Shown piece after piece: positions 1 through 10,897 of a stretch of 64,000 nt of DNA. Made by a program: the position numbers and the translations under genes. Origin of the DNA: Lasioglossum baleicum (Eukaryota > Arthropoda > Insecta > Hymenoptera > Halictidae); contig NC_134930.1 in assembly GCF_051020765.1 (NCBI RefSeq), positions 1,488,001 to 1,552,000 on the forward strand. The letters are read 5' to 3'. Each line of letters opens with the position of its first letter. Positions within the stretch are counted from its first letter, which is position 1. The notes under the pieces were generated by a model. That model made no database searches. It saw nothing but the letters and a program-made list of their open reading frames with translations, and was not told the DNA's origin.

Positions 1-390
1 AGTTTCTTAAGGAAGGTATAGGACAATAGGGATGCTACGCTGACCTGACATTTTTACCCCTTGCTGGGTAAAAGGACGGATGACGTTTTCGAACAGTTAC
101 CCATCGACTCTACGTACCAACCTGCAGGAAAAACTAAACATGTGTTTGCCACAAAGCTTACAGTGGTCCTTCTCGCATTCTGTTTTTCGTCTAACCGTCC
201 CGTCGTTCTCGTGCTACAGCGTGCATTTCGAATTTCGACACTCTAAATGCCCTTCCTAAATTCTTTAGAAAAATCTTGAGGAAAATCAGTGTCGTTCGAG
301 CCGCGGTAGAGAGAACATCTCCAAAGACTTGTCAATTCAAAACTAACGGTTGCTATTAGCTGTGTTTTTGATATTGATATTTAAACTAAT

Positions 391-597
391 CACTAGACTG
401 CGGATCTTTATGCAAAATTAATGTTGGCTGCAGCTATTACAAGGGACAGGAGCCAGACAGATATTTGATTCGCACTGTGATCATTTTAAGAAGTTGAAAA
501 TAATACTATGGTGCTTTGAAATTATTTTAATCTCTCTACTGTATTAAAATGCACCTACTCGTGTTTGCTACAAATGCATGAAATCCGCAGTCTAGTG
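391..597. repeat. 207-bp inverted-repeat unit with CACTAG ends
   Basis: The unit starts CACTAGACTGCGG and ends with its reverse complement. Further copies lie at 1594-1799, 9935-10145 and 30128-30333, and a partial one at 27478-27574. The flanking bases (AAT before, ATT after) are the same in each copy. It is therefore either an old CACTA-like insert carried along by the larger palindromic element or simply part of that element. No open frame is present. Confidence 0.6.
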
Positions 598-1312
598 ATT
601 GCATTACCTGATTGTTGTGATTTGTGCAGCAGTACAAGGGATATGGCAATTATTATTAGTGCATAACTATGTGTTGACAAATGTGAACAGTGATTGTGAG
701 TGTGGAAAAATTTCAATGCATCTGTGTGAAATAAACATACGAATTATTTATCGATTCGAAAGTGAAAGTTAAATTCTGGATCGTCGACTTGACCGCGCAT
801 CCCTTAGGCCTTCTACCACCGGCTGTGCAGCTCGTCGACCTGGCCGTAGGTCCCTTGGCTTTCGGTACTGCCGTGTACCTGAAGACATCTGTGCAGTTCG
901 TCACCGAGTGACCCAGTGACACACATTACGAAGCAGCAAATGGATTTACGGCTGAATACGTGAGTTTTTAATTCAATCAGTTTCTGCTTCTTCTCTTTTT
1001 TTACGATTATCTCGTAAACTAAAGCCGATCGCCAAAAAGTCTAAAGAGAAATGTTGTTCAGAATCATGGTCTTGACAACGTATCCAAAGCTCATCGAAAT
1101 CGGAGAGGAGATAGTTCAGATAGTACATCGATCGATTTACAATTACAAGTTACTTATCTCGTAAACTAAAGCCGATCGCCAAAAAGTCTAAAGAGAAATG
1201 TTGTTCAGAATCATGGTCTTGACAACATATCCAAAGCTCATCAAAATCGGAGAGGGTTCACATTATCGAGAAACTCTTGTGCGTTGCGATGTCGCGGCGT
1301 ACCACAGTGGGC

Positions 1313-1470
1313 CAGAATGGCTCGGTAGCTGTTCATGAGCTAAAAAATGAAAGTCCTCATATCGATTTTTAACCAATGCACAGTGATTCTTAAATGTCCA
1401 TTACATTCGAAAACAATAATATTAATTAAAGTTATTAAAAACTCTCGTCACAATAAGCGTTCAAAGATCA
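1313..1470. mobile_element. One-ended fragment of a CACAGTG-terminated element
   Basis: The fragment begins CACAGTGGGCCAG and matches, in reverse, the last 158 bases of the complete element at 10898-12339. Only this single end is present, and it is joined directly to palindromic-arm sequence at about 1471. It is probably a truncated copy. Confidence 0.7.
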
Positions 1471-2576
1471 TGCCTTGAAATTTCTCCACACTGACAATCA
1501 CTGATCACATTTGTCAACACATAGTTATGCACTAATAATAATTGCCATATCCCTTGTACTGCTGCACAAATCACAATAATCAGGTAATGCAATCACTAGA
1601 CCGCGGATATAATTCATTTGAGCAAACATGAGTAGGTGCATTTTAATACAGTAGAGAGATTAAAATAATTTCAAAACACCATAGTATTATTTTCAACTTT
1701 TTAAAATGATTACAGTGAGAATCAAATATCTGTCTGGCTCCTGTCCCTTGTAATAGCGGCAGCCAACTTTCATTTTACATAAAGATCCGCAGTCTAGTGA
1801 TTAGATTAAATAATCGTTTAATTAGTTTAAGCAATTATTATTAGTGCATAACTATGTGGTGACAAATGTGAACAGTGATTGTGAGTGTGGAAAAATTTCA
1901 AGGCATCTGTGTGAAATAAACATACGAATTATTTATCGATTCGAAAGTGAAACTGAAATTCTGGATCATCGACTTGACGCGCATCCCTTAGGCCTTCTAC
2001 CACCGGCTGTGCAGTTCGTCGACCTGGCCGTACGTCCCTTAGTTTTCGGTACTGTCGTATACCTGAAGACATCTGTGCAGTTCGTCACCGAGTGACCCAG
2101 TGACACACATTTCGAAGCAGCAAATGGATTTACGGCTGTATAAGTGAGTTTTTAATACAATCAGTTTCTGCTTCTTCTCTCGTTCGGGTAACGTTGCCGT
2201 AAGTCTGGTAAAAAGATCCACCCATATGAATTGACAAGTAAAGTTCTTCCGATCGTCAAAAAGTCTAAAGGAAATGTTGTTCAGAATCATGGTCTTGACA
2301 ACATATCCAAAGCTCATCCAAATCGGGGAGGATTCACATAATCTCGAGAAACTCTTGTTCGTTACGGCATCGCGGCGTTACACCACGCTCGTCTCCCGGC
2401 GCGCCTGGCTGAACGTGCCATCGCGCGTCTAGATCGCGCTCTGATTGGTCCGTGTTTTTCGTTAATAACTCCTAAACAAAGCCCCGGCTGACATTGGTGC
2501 AAAGGAAAATGTTGCTTCAAATGACCTAAGGAACCTCCCATTTCCCGGAGTCGAAGGGGTTTTGGGACACCCTGTA

Positions 2577-4050
2577 TATATATCAAGTTTATTTATAAAC
2601 GCTTTATTACAATATTATAGGCAAATATTGAATGTAGCCTGAATAGGTGCGGAGCAGCAGATTTAAAGCTGAATAATACAGAAGGTAGATTGTGTTTACT
2701 TTGCCTGTACTTACGACATATTTCTTAACGTACGAGGATCGTCAACACGGTTTTGTGATTCCTTACAATTCTTTATGCAACAAGTTTGCACCATTTTTCC
2801 GAATATTAATTTTTTCCAGTATCCCAATATCAGAGAATTGTAATTGGCACAGATTGCACCGTCTGTAAAATATAATTAAAGAAATCACAATGTATCGTGT
2901 CCATTACTTTTGAACTAACTTTTTATAAACAGAATTTACTTATCTAAAATATTTGAATCAGATTTTAGCATCCAATTGATGATTTTCATCCATCGAAAAC
3001 GAACGTCACCATTTTTTTTCTTGATTTTCGTCTCATACTATCTTGAAGAATATATATGTACTAATATGTCCTGGACTAGACCGGACCAGCATTTTTGGCG
3101 GAAGAAAAGTCACAGCATATCTTAGCGACGACACGATGACCTAAAACAATTTTCCCAGAGAATTAATGTACGTAATTATTATATTATGTATATAAATATA
3201 GTTGGATATAACAATATAATTATTTTTAAATATATTACAAATACACAGGACTCGTTCCAAAACCAAAAATTAGTAAAATGGTAAGTAATACGTGAAACAA
3301 GAAAGCATTATTTACTTTTGTTGAAATAATACTTTATTTCTTTGATTGCACACTTTTATTCATACCGACTTATCCCTCCTTTTGGGATTACAACAATATC
3401 CTTTTAGTTTATAGAGCGGTTTGTCTCAGTACATTTGTCGCGGTACATCTTCTGAACAAAGGCGAGCTTCAGTTGACTTCAGTCTACACTCTTATGCGCG
3501 CGCATGCCCCTTCTACTCTCTCTCTCTCTCTCACGGACGCATACTTCCATACAAGTATCTATATATGTAAATTTACCTTATATTCTAACAACTTTTAATG
3601 TTGTAAATAACATTAAATCACTTAAGGATTTCTAAAATAAATTAGATAATACACCTTGTGTACTTACAAGTTTTTCAATAATGACAGGTAGCGTCAAAAA
3701 TCATTTCTGCAACACATAAAATATATCCAAATTTGAAAAAGGAATATTTGTTTCGCTCACACTTTTTTTAGGGAGTTATCCGTATATATCTTTTAATTTA
3801 TAATATTATAATTTATAACATCGTACACAATAACCTGTAAAACCAACATCACTGACAAATTCTGATACTATAGACATGTAACGGTTCTGCTTCCGGCGGA
3901 GATGTCGTCGCGGCGTCGTACCCTCTCGTGCTGCGATAGCTCGTCGCGCCAGGTTCGTGAATCGGCGAGAGAATCGACGGAAGCTGAAATTGGACGAAGT
4001 GCGCGGGGTGTGAAATAACGACAACGTGTTTATGTATTTCCGGGCTCACT
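2577..4050. other. AT-rich spacer without a recognisable gene
   Basis: I see no coding frame with protein-like content. A short CT run lies at 3516-3532. The GC content rises sharply from about 3890 into the hairpin-array block. Confidence 0.5.
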
Positions 4051-4250
4051 CAACGTACGTTCGCGGACTCATTGTGTGGAGGAATCGTGTTACCGGCCCG
4101 TGCTTCTACTGATGCTTTTGGTGCGACCGTTTATCGCGGCGCGACGCGATCGCGTGGACCTGGTGATGGATACCGGCGACTGGGTTCAGGAGGAACGGTT
4201 CAGGAAAACCCGGCCACGAGTTGGGAAGTTCCTCGTGGCGGTTCTACGGC

Positions 4251-4525
4251 AAATGTAGAGGATGCTGCCCCTACATTTAATCGTCTCCGGTAGCTGTCGG
4301 AGTTCTCGGGATGCTGCCCGAGAAGTGTGTTCGGGATGCTGCCCGAACGGCAGAGAAGGATGCTGCCCTCTCTGTTTGGCGTGTTTGCTGTCACGCCGGT
4401 GGGAAACGCCGGTGTCGAGGAGGCCGATGCTGCGGACAACTCGACGACGAGCGTGGGAAAGTAGGAAAGTATCAGTACCACTTACCAATACTTTGGGATG
4501 TGCCAGGATGCTGCCCAGGCTGGAA
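4251..4525. repeat. Array of hairpins with an invariant ATGCTG loop
   Basis: Six short inverted repeats follow each other, each with the hexamer ATGCTG as the loop. Stems are 4251-4261 with 4268-4278 (one A-C mismatch), 4303-4310 with 4317-4324 (perfect, 8 bp), 4329-4335 with 4342-4348 (perfect, 7 bp), 4351-4359 with 4366-4374 (one mismatch), 4424-4426 with 4433-4435 plus an outer stem 4414-4419 with 4440-4445, and a weaker one around 4502-4520. The stems differ from one another while remaining self-complementary, so this is not an ordinary tandem repeat. It sits in a GC-rich LTR-like block ending near 4790. Confidence 0.75.
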
Positions 4526-4775
4526 AAGAGGCCCGTGCCTCGTTTGCATCGCCTTTTATAGGCGAAGATTGGTGGTGGGGGAATGGTGTGAAGGAAACGG
4601 ATGTGTGACGTCGAGTTTCCGCCTTCCTCAAGATGGCGGAACCTCGGCGTCCGTTTCCCGCCGAACAGGGCTTGGAGCGCGGGATCGTGCATCGTAGCGC
4701 GTCGTATTCGGACGGCGCGCTCGGTGAACTTCGGCGTCGCTCGGTTATGTTCGGTGCGTGTCTCATAGTGACAGG

Positions 4776-4790
4776 CCTGTATCGTACAGG
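4776..4790. repeat. Short hairpin shared with 27459-27473
   Basis: CCTGTA and TACAGG enclose three bases. Nearly the same motif, preceded by AGTGACA or AGTAACA, lies at 27459-27473 downstream of the second hairpin array. This suggests both arrays belong to related LTR-like elements, possibly minus-strand LTRs starting near here. Confidence 0.5.
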
Positions 4791-4799
4791 TCTGTTACA

Positions 4800-5068
4800 G
4801 ACATATTATGCAAATATAGAAAATATAACTAGGAAATATAACCATAAACTAATCACCCAGCACAACTCACGATGGTAAACAACAGCTGAATTCTCGTTCT
4901 GTGCGCAATCCATTTTGTGTCCAATTCTACATGTGCGCAATTCGTATTCTGTGGTGTGCAATCCCGCTGTGCGCCAAACAGCCGTGTGCGCCAAAGAGCT
5001 GTGTCCAATTGAGCGTGCGCCATCTCGTTGTGCGCCATCGTCTTGTGCGCCATAGAGCCACCCCCTTT
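4800..5068. repeat. Degenerate GTGCGCCA-type short repeats
   Basis: Between the env tail and the hairpin block the octamer GTGCGCCA and variants recur at irregular spacing (about 4900-5055). It lies where the 3' LTR of the minus-strand retrovirus should be, but no sequence like the LTR at 26176-26508 is found. A G-rich polypurine-like tract on the minus strand (about 5058-5072) directly follows the env stop. Confidence 0.45.
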
Positions 5069-5841
5069 TTAGACTTTCGTTGCTCCGAAACGAACTCGTT
5101 TTCTGCTGACAGGTGCGATGTCAAATTCCGTGTCGTCTATCTCTTGTAGCCTGAATTGTGGTGGTATGTTGTGGCTCGGTGGAGGGCTGCTGTTGTATGG
5201 TGCAGGTGCGTTGGCTTCTAAGGTTCTTACTTCGGATACCTCGGTATTGGCGTTAGAATTATTATTGTAACAATTTTTACAAAATAGTAGAACGTTTCCT
5301 GTGGGGTTACATCGAAATAGTTTTATGAGAGTGTACAGTGTTATTAGTCCTAATGCTATATATCCTGCAGTTTGAAGTATTGACATTGTTGTTTCTTTCC
5401 AAGTTTTGTAGCGTCTTGTGTTCTCTATACTTTGTAGTTTCTGTGTTATTTCGTCTAGATTAGTTTCGTACTCTGAGAATGTGTTTATTGTGAGAGACGC
5501 TCGTCTGACTTGTTCGTATATTTAGTCTATTTGTTCGAATGAGAAATTAAAGTCTAACGGTTTAAGTCTTGTTTCGTATGTCAGTTGTTTGTTGTGGTGT
5601 TTGCTGTAAGTATTACGCAGTCGTCTGACGTTCTGAACAAGGTGGGTGTTGAGATTTTTGTGACTGTTTGATTATTGCAAAGTAAATTAACTTCAATGGT
5701 ATTCTATGGGATTATGATATAGTTGCCTACTTGTTCAAGTGGGATGTATGTGATTTCCTTAACTTTAAACAATGCCGTTGAGCATGGACTTTTGTTGTTG
5801 CTTTGCTTGAGCATCTCACTTTCGCAGCTCGAGGTATGTAA
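5069..5841 (-). pseudogene. env: Retroviral env, C-terminal part (broken)
   Basis: This is the end of the envelope gene of the minus-strand endogenous retrovirus. The last 106 codons (5386-5069) give a hydrophobic transmembrane segment followed by a Pro- and Ser-rich cytoplasmic tail ending at the stop. The part nearer 5841 continues the ectodomain of 8057-8993 in the same frame once the 2215-bp insert and one GTAA target copy are discounted. The gene is dead: there is an in-frame TAG at 5704-5706, a frame change after it, and a TAA at 5522-5524 in the downstream frame. An intact protein would sit in the membrane and mediate fusion. Confidence 0.75.
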
Positions 5842-8056
5842 TGTCACGTCGTTTCTCGTTTCTTAGCGAAACGATAGCGACTCCGGGTATTTACAAGAGA
5901 TACCGCCGGGCCACGTTCGGCCGCGCGAAACGTGGTCCACCCGGGACAAAAATTGTACGCAGGCTCGTCGTCTCTCGAGATCTCTTACGTAAAGTTCGGG
6001 CGCCAGGCACAGAAGATGCCACGCTAAATTCGCTATTACACACGACGAGAGACACCCATACGAGCCCGCGACAATCGATATTACGCGAAGATGAGATACG
6101 AATGGTCGCAGGATTCTACGCGGGTCGAACCAGGGGGTGCAAGCTGCCGTGTTAAAGAAGTGGCCAGTATTTCAGCGCCACCTCAGTAGTAGGGCCGAAC
6201 TGGGCCGAACTAATGGCAGTATATATAGATATAAAGCGGTAGACGGTTGTAAAAAAAACTGTTTACCCCAACAGGATTCGAACCTCGGTCTACCGCTTGG
6301 TAGTCCAACTCTTTAGCTGATTGGCCCACCGACGATCTTATAAAAGCATTGAAAATTTTGGTATATGTATCGCAAAAACTGCAGCGACACCAACGCCACC
6401 TCAGTACTAGGGTCGAACTACATATACTGGACCAACTATTTCCTTGGCTGTGGTTGGCTTCCGCTTGGTGACGTCACGTCGTTCATGATCAGTGCGCATG
6501 CGCTGGCATGCCATCAACGCCACCTCAGTACCAGGGCCTGCTAGGGCCGAACTACATATACTGGACCACCTATTTCCATTGCAGCTTACACCCCCTGGGT
6601 CGAACACGAGGCATTCCCCGCGGCGGGAAGGTTTCTCACGCAATAAACACTCTCGTACGATCTGGGTTAACACTGTTTATTAGTCCGATGTTACAATAAC
6701 GCAGCCGGCAGCGACCGGCAGCGTTTCGAGGTTAACCGACGCGTAACAGGTGTTCGGCAACGACAACGCGTTGTACGCGCTCTTCGACCTTTCCTGGTCC
6801 TTTTCTGGACGCAGTGAATCCGGCAGCAACGTGATTTTAACGTCGGCGTTTACGATCTTCGCGTTCTACGCCCGAATTCGGATGGAATACGCGTTATTAT
6901 AAGCTTCTCGTCGGCGGAACAAGTTGCGGAAATACGACGAGAGCACGTGGCGGCGTCGCACCGTGGGACGACTCGAGGTTCGAATACTAATGACAATGAC
7001 GCGCGGATCCTCGAAAACATAATAGTGCCCGATGCTCGCAATTCCTCCTTCGCCGCGCGTAGCGAGGTCAAGTCTACACGCGGGTCCTCGCCATCCGACC
7101 TCTAGCACGGGCACCCGCGAAATATATTCCCCGCGCGTCTATTACACACCGGATTCTCGCCCCTCGCGGATTACTTCGAATCCGTCTCGAATACCGGCAG
7201 CTACGAAATCAGATCGGTGTTTCTACGACGCGATCGCGGACACGACACACTACCGAGCCAACGCGAGAAAGATCACTTTATCGAAATGAGAACTGGCGAA
7301 AGCTTACCCAGGGCAACGATCGTTGTTCGCCTCGCTCGTCCCTCGTCTCCGGCAGCGTTTCTTCGTGAGATTACAAGAGACTTAGAATTACGCATTCGTA
7401 CAAATTCTACTCGCGACTTTCGGTATCTCGAGCCAACGAAGAAGTGATCCTTCGCTGCGTGTCTCGAGAACGCGGAAGAGAAGCGTCCCCCCCTTGCCGC
7501 TCTGATCCCCCCGCACGCAGTTCGACCTAACGCGGATAGATTTTCGGACAGGGCCTAGCCCTGCGTGACGGTCCCTGGCGCTCGGCGATTCGGTGGTTCT
7601 CCGGCAGCGTCGCGTAGGTATTGGCTGCTTCCCGCAGAGGTGGTCGACAGGAGCCAATCCGGTAGCGATCCGGTTTCTCTCCGGATGAGGCGACGGCAAG
7701 ACAGCTGAGATTCCTTGCTTGGCATCGTCCGTCCTTGTCGGCGCCTCCAGGTTGATTTTCCTGTGCCCCGTCGATTCCTCTTTCCTCTCGGTGTTGTAAT
7801 TGTCGCCGGCGCCGATCTCTGTGCCTTCCTCGGCGGGAGAGGTGCTTCGGGTCCCCCCTGGGGCCCGACTACGGTCCTGCAGATACGCGTCGCGCAATTG
7901 GCGCGACGCTCAAAAATATTAGAACTCGCCCATGGGTCTCGTTCGCACCCAGGGCGAGCGCTCGCCACGGCACCTCTCGCGTATTAGGCTGCCAGAGGAT
8001 GACCCGGTCTTCCGATAAACGGCATCGGGTTACGTTGGCAAAACTGCCACGTCACA
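5842..8056. mobile_element. 2.2-kb solo LTR inserted in env
   Basis: The element begins TGTCACGTCG, ends CCACGTCACA and is flanked on both sides by GTAA (5838-5841 and 8057-8060). TG...CA ends with a 4-bp target duplication and no internal coding region point to a solo LTR left by recombination. It contains three diverged copies of a block beginning CCACCTCAGTA at about 6176, 6391 and 6509. I cannot assign the family. The short ORFs inside show no protein features. Confidence 0.75.
6255..6345 (-). ncRNA. tRNA-like, Pol III box B-like sequence
   Basis: On the minus strand the segment carries GGTTCGAATCC, a good match to the tRNA T-loop/B box, about 45 bases after a D-arm-like stretch. A run of eight T follows shortly after, as a Pol III terminator would. 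The acceptor and T stems do not pair well, so this is at most a decayed tRNA or tRNA-derived piece inside the solo LTR. Confidence 0.3.
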
Positions 8057-8993
8057 GTAAAAATACTAAATTCGGGGATGTTCTTTTGCAAATTGGTATC
8101 GCTCCATTGAGTTTACATTTCTTAAGTAAGTATGTTGTGTCTACTGGTATATAATCATGAGGTGTCTGTAATATAACGTCGTGTTCTATAATTGGAGCCG
8201 CAAATATTTTGCCATACATTCTAGGTATAGGGTATAAACGTTCAATTCTCCATTCTATGTTCTCTAATAATGGTGTTTTGATATGATAGAATATTTTGTA
8301 TGTTTGAACGTTAATTGAGATTTCACTGATGTCTATCAGTGTTCTTACGTTTTCCTCTACTGGTTCTATGATCGATTGCAACTTATTTTCTTTTAATACT
8401 CTAATGTATCCGTCTAAAAATACTTCGTTGGTAAGAATATCTGGGTGAACTATTCCCTGTTTGCCTATCAGTATAGCTGTGGTAAGTGTATCTATCTGTT
8501 CTATGCTTTCGAATATTACAGCTTCTAATGCTATTATCTGTGTTGTGATTTGATTCGAATTCCTTATGTGCTTCTTAAGTAAGTGTTGCGAGTTCCGTAT
8601 TTCATAATTCAATATTGTTTTTATGATCGCTGTTTGGTTCTGTAGTACGAGGTTCATTGTATTCTGCTGATCGAATAATTTGTCCATGTTTTCGTTAATT
8701 AAATTTAAATCGTCTTCATTTAATGTGCCAAATAATGTCTTGGAAATGCTTCCTACAAAATTTAAAAGTCCTCTTTTGGTTCTCATGTGTAGCAAAGATT
8801 TTAAATGAATTATTTTTGTTTTCAATATGTTGATTCTAGCAAATATGCTTTGGATTTCTAAACTTTGTGTACAATTCTCTGGGTCACATACATTTTTGAT
8901 TCTCGAGTAGTGTTCTACAATGTTCTCATCTAGTTTTATGTATGGTTTTAGATCTATTCCTACAATTATTCTTACATCGTTATGATATAAATA
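8057..8993 (-). pseudogene. env: Retroviral env, central part with fusion-protein-like cleavage site
   Basis: A long open stretch on the minus strand encodes the middle of the envelope protein. A basic cleavage-type site (RTKR) is followed by a hydrophobic GLLNFVGS segment, the arrangement seen in baculovirus F-like envelope proteins of insect gypsy-type retroviruses. A leucine- and isoleucine-rich heptad-like region follows. The N-terminal part lies across the TA-flanked element at 12512-12621 and the C-terminal part across the solo LTR at 5069-5841. This segment itself shows no stop. Confidence 0.8.
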
Positions 8994-10897
8994 CAGGGTG
9001 TCCCAAGACCCCTTCGACTCCGGGAAATGGGAGGTTCCTTAGGTCATTTGAAGCAACATTTTCCTTCGCACCAATGTCAGCCGGGGCTTTGTTTAGGAGT
9101 TATTAACGAAAAACACGGACCAATCAGAGCGCGACCTAGACGCGCGATGGCACGTTCAGCCCGGCGCGCCGGGAGACGAGCACGGTGTAACACCGCGATG
9201 CCGCAACGAACAAGAGTTTCTCGAGATTATGTGAATCTTCCCCGATTTGGATGAGCTTTGGATATGTTGTCAAGACCATGATTCTGAACAACATTTCCCT
9301 TTACAGTTTTTGTCGGCCGGCTTTAGTTTACGCGATAAGTAACTTGTAATTGTAAATCGATCGATGTACTATCTGAACTATCTCCTCTCCGATTTCGATG
9401 AGCTTTGGATATGTTGTCAAGACCATGATTCTGAACAACATTACCCTTTACAGTTTTTGTCGGTCGCAAGAACTTTACTTGTCAATTCATATGGGTGGAT
9501 CTCTTTACCCGACTTACGGCAACTTTACCCGAACGAAGGAAAAAGCAGAAACTGATTGTATTAAAACCTCACTTATTCAGCCGTAAATCCATTTGCTGCT
9601 TCGAAATGTGTGTCACTGGGTCCCTCGGTGACGAACTGCACAGATGTCTTCAGGTATACGACAGTACCGAAAGCTAAGGGACGTACGGCCAGGTCGACGA
9701 ACTGCACAGCCGGTGGTAAAAGGCCTAAGGGATGCGCGGTCAAGTCGACGATCCAGAATTTCACTTTCACTTTCGAATCGATAAATAATTCGTATGTTTA
9801 TTTCACACAGATGCCTTGAAATTTTTCCACACTCACAATCACTGTTCACATTTGTCAACACATAGTTATGCACTAATAATAATTGCCATATCCCTTGTCC
9901 TGCTTCACAAATCACAACAATCAGGTAATGCAATCACTAGACTGCGGATTTCATGCATTTGTAGCAAACATGAGTAGGTGCATTTTAAGACACTAGAGAG
10001 ATTAAAGTAATTTCAGAACACCAATGTATTATTTTCAACTTCTTAAAATGATCACAGTAAGAATCAAATATGTATCTGTCTGGCTCCTGTCCCTTGTAAT
10101 AGCGGCAGCCAACTTTCATTTTACATAATGATCCGCAGTCTAGTGATTAGATTAAATAATCGTTTAATTAGTTTAAGCAATTATTATTAGTGCATAACTA
10201 TGTGTTGACAAATGTGAACAGTGATTGTGAGTGTGGAAAAATTTCAAGGCATCTGTGTGAAATAAACATACGAATTATTTATCGATTCGAAAGTGAAACT
10301 GAAATTCTGGATCGTCGACTTGACCGCGCATCCCTTAGGCCTTCTACCACCGGCTGTGCAGTTCGTCGACCTGGCCGTACGTCCCTTAGCTTTCGGTACT
10401 GTCGTATACCTGAAGACATCTGTACAGTTCGTCACCGAGTGACCCAGTGACACACATTTCGAAGCAGCAAATGGATTTACGGCTGAATAAGTGAGTTTTC
10501 AATACAATCAGTTTCTGCTTCTTCTCTCGTTCGGGTAACGTTGCCGTAAGTCGGGTAAAAAGATCCACCCATATGAATTGACAAGTAAAGTTCTTCCGAC
10601 CGACAAAAACTGTAAAGGGTAATGTTGTTCAGAGTCATGGTCTTGACAACATATCCAAAGCTCATCCAAATCGGGCAGAAGATAGTACATCGATCGATTT
10701 ACAATTACAAGTTTTTACATTTATCGCGTAAACTAAAGCCGGCCGACAAAAACTGTAAAGGGAAATGTTGTTCAGAATCATGGTCTTGACAACGTATCCA
10801 AAGCTCATCCAAATCGGGGAAGATTCACATAATCTCGAGAAACTCTTGTTCGTTGTGGCATCGCGGCGTTACACCGCGCTCGTCTCCCGGCGCACCG

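Larger units (their letters stand above)
1..2574. mobile_element. Right part of a large palindromic TA-flanked element
   Basis: This stretch is built from blocks repeated, often in inverted order, at 8994-12511 and 27478-31378. Its right end carries GGGACACCCTG followed by TA, the same terminus as several complete elements in this window, so it is the right end of a TA-inserting DNA element. The matching left end (CAGGGTGTCCC) is not seen and presumably lies before position 1. The interior holds forward and reverse copies of the same 700-bp arm. No coding frame is credible; the small ORFs recur only because the repeats recur. Confidence 0.7.

Noticed and set aside
391..597. An independent CACTA MITE
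   Set aside because: Ends fit, but the flanking bases are constant in all copies and do not form a direct duplication, so independent mobility is not shown.
4251..4525. A CRISPR array
   Set aside because: The repeated unit is only a 6-base loop with variable palindromic stems, spacing is irregular, and the DNA is eukaryotic.
4186..4697. Overlapping ORFs on both strands through the hairpin array
   Set aside because: GC-rich, repetitive and without domain features; the frames overlap on both strands and are best explained by composition.
4050..4800. 3' LTR of the minus-strand retrovirus
   Set aside because: It lies in the expected direction but shares no sequence with the 5' LTR at 26176-26508 and does not directly follow the polypurine-like tract.
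6255..6345. A functional tRNA gene
   Set aside because: The B box is good but the acceptor and T stems do not pair, so it is listed only as tRNA-like.
9027..10690. Small ORFs such as MSFGYVVKTM that recur at several places
   Set aside because: They recur because the palindromic repeat recurs, appear on both strands and are broken in most copies.
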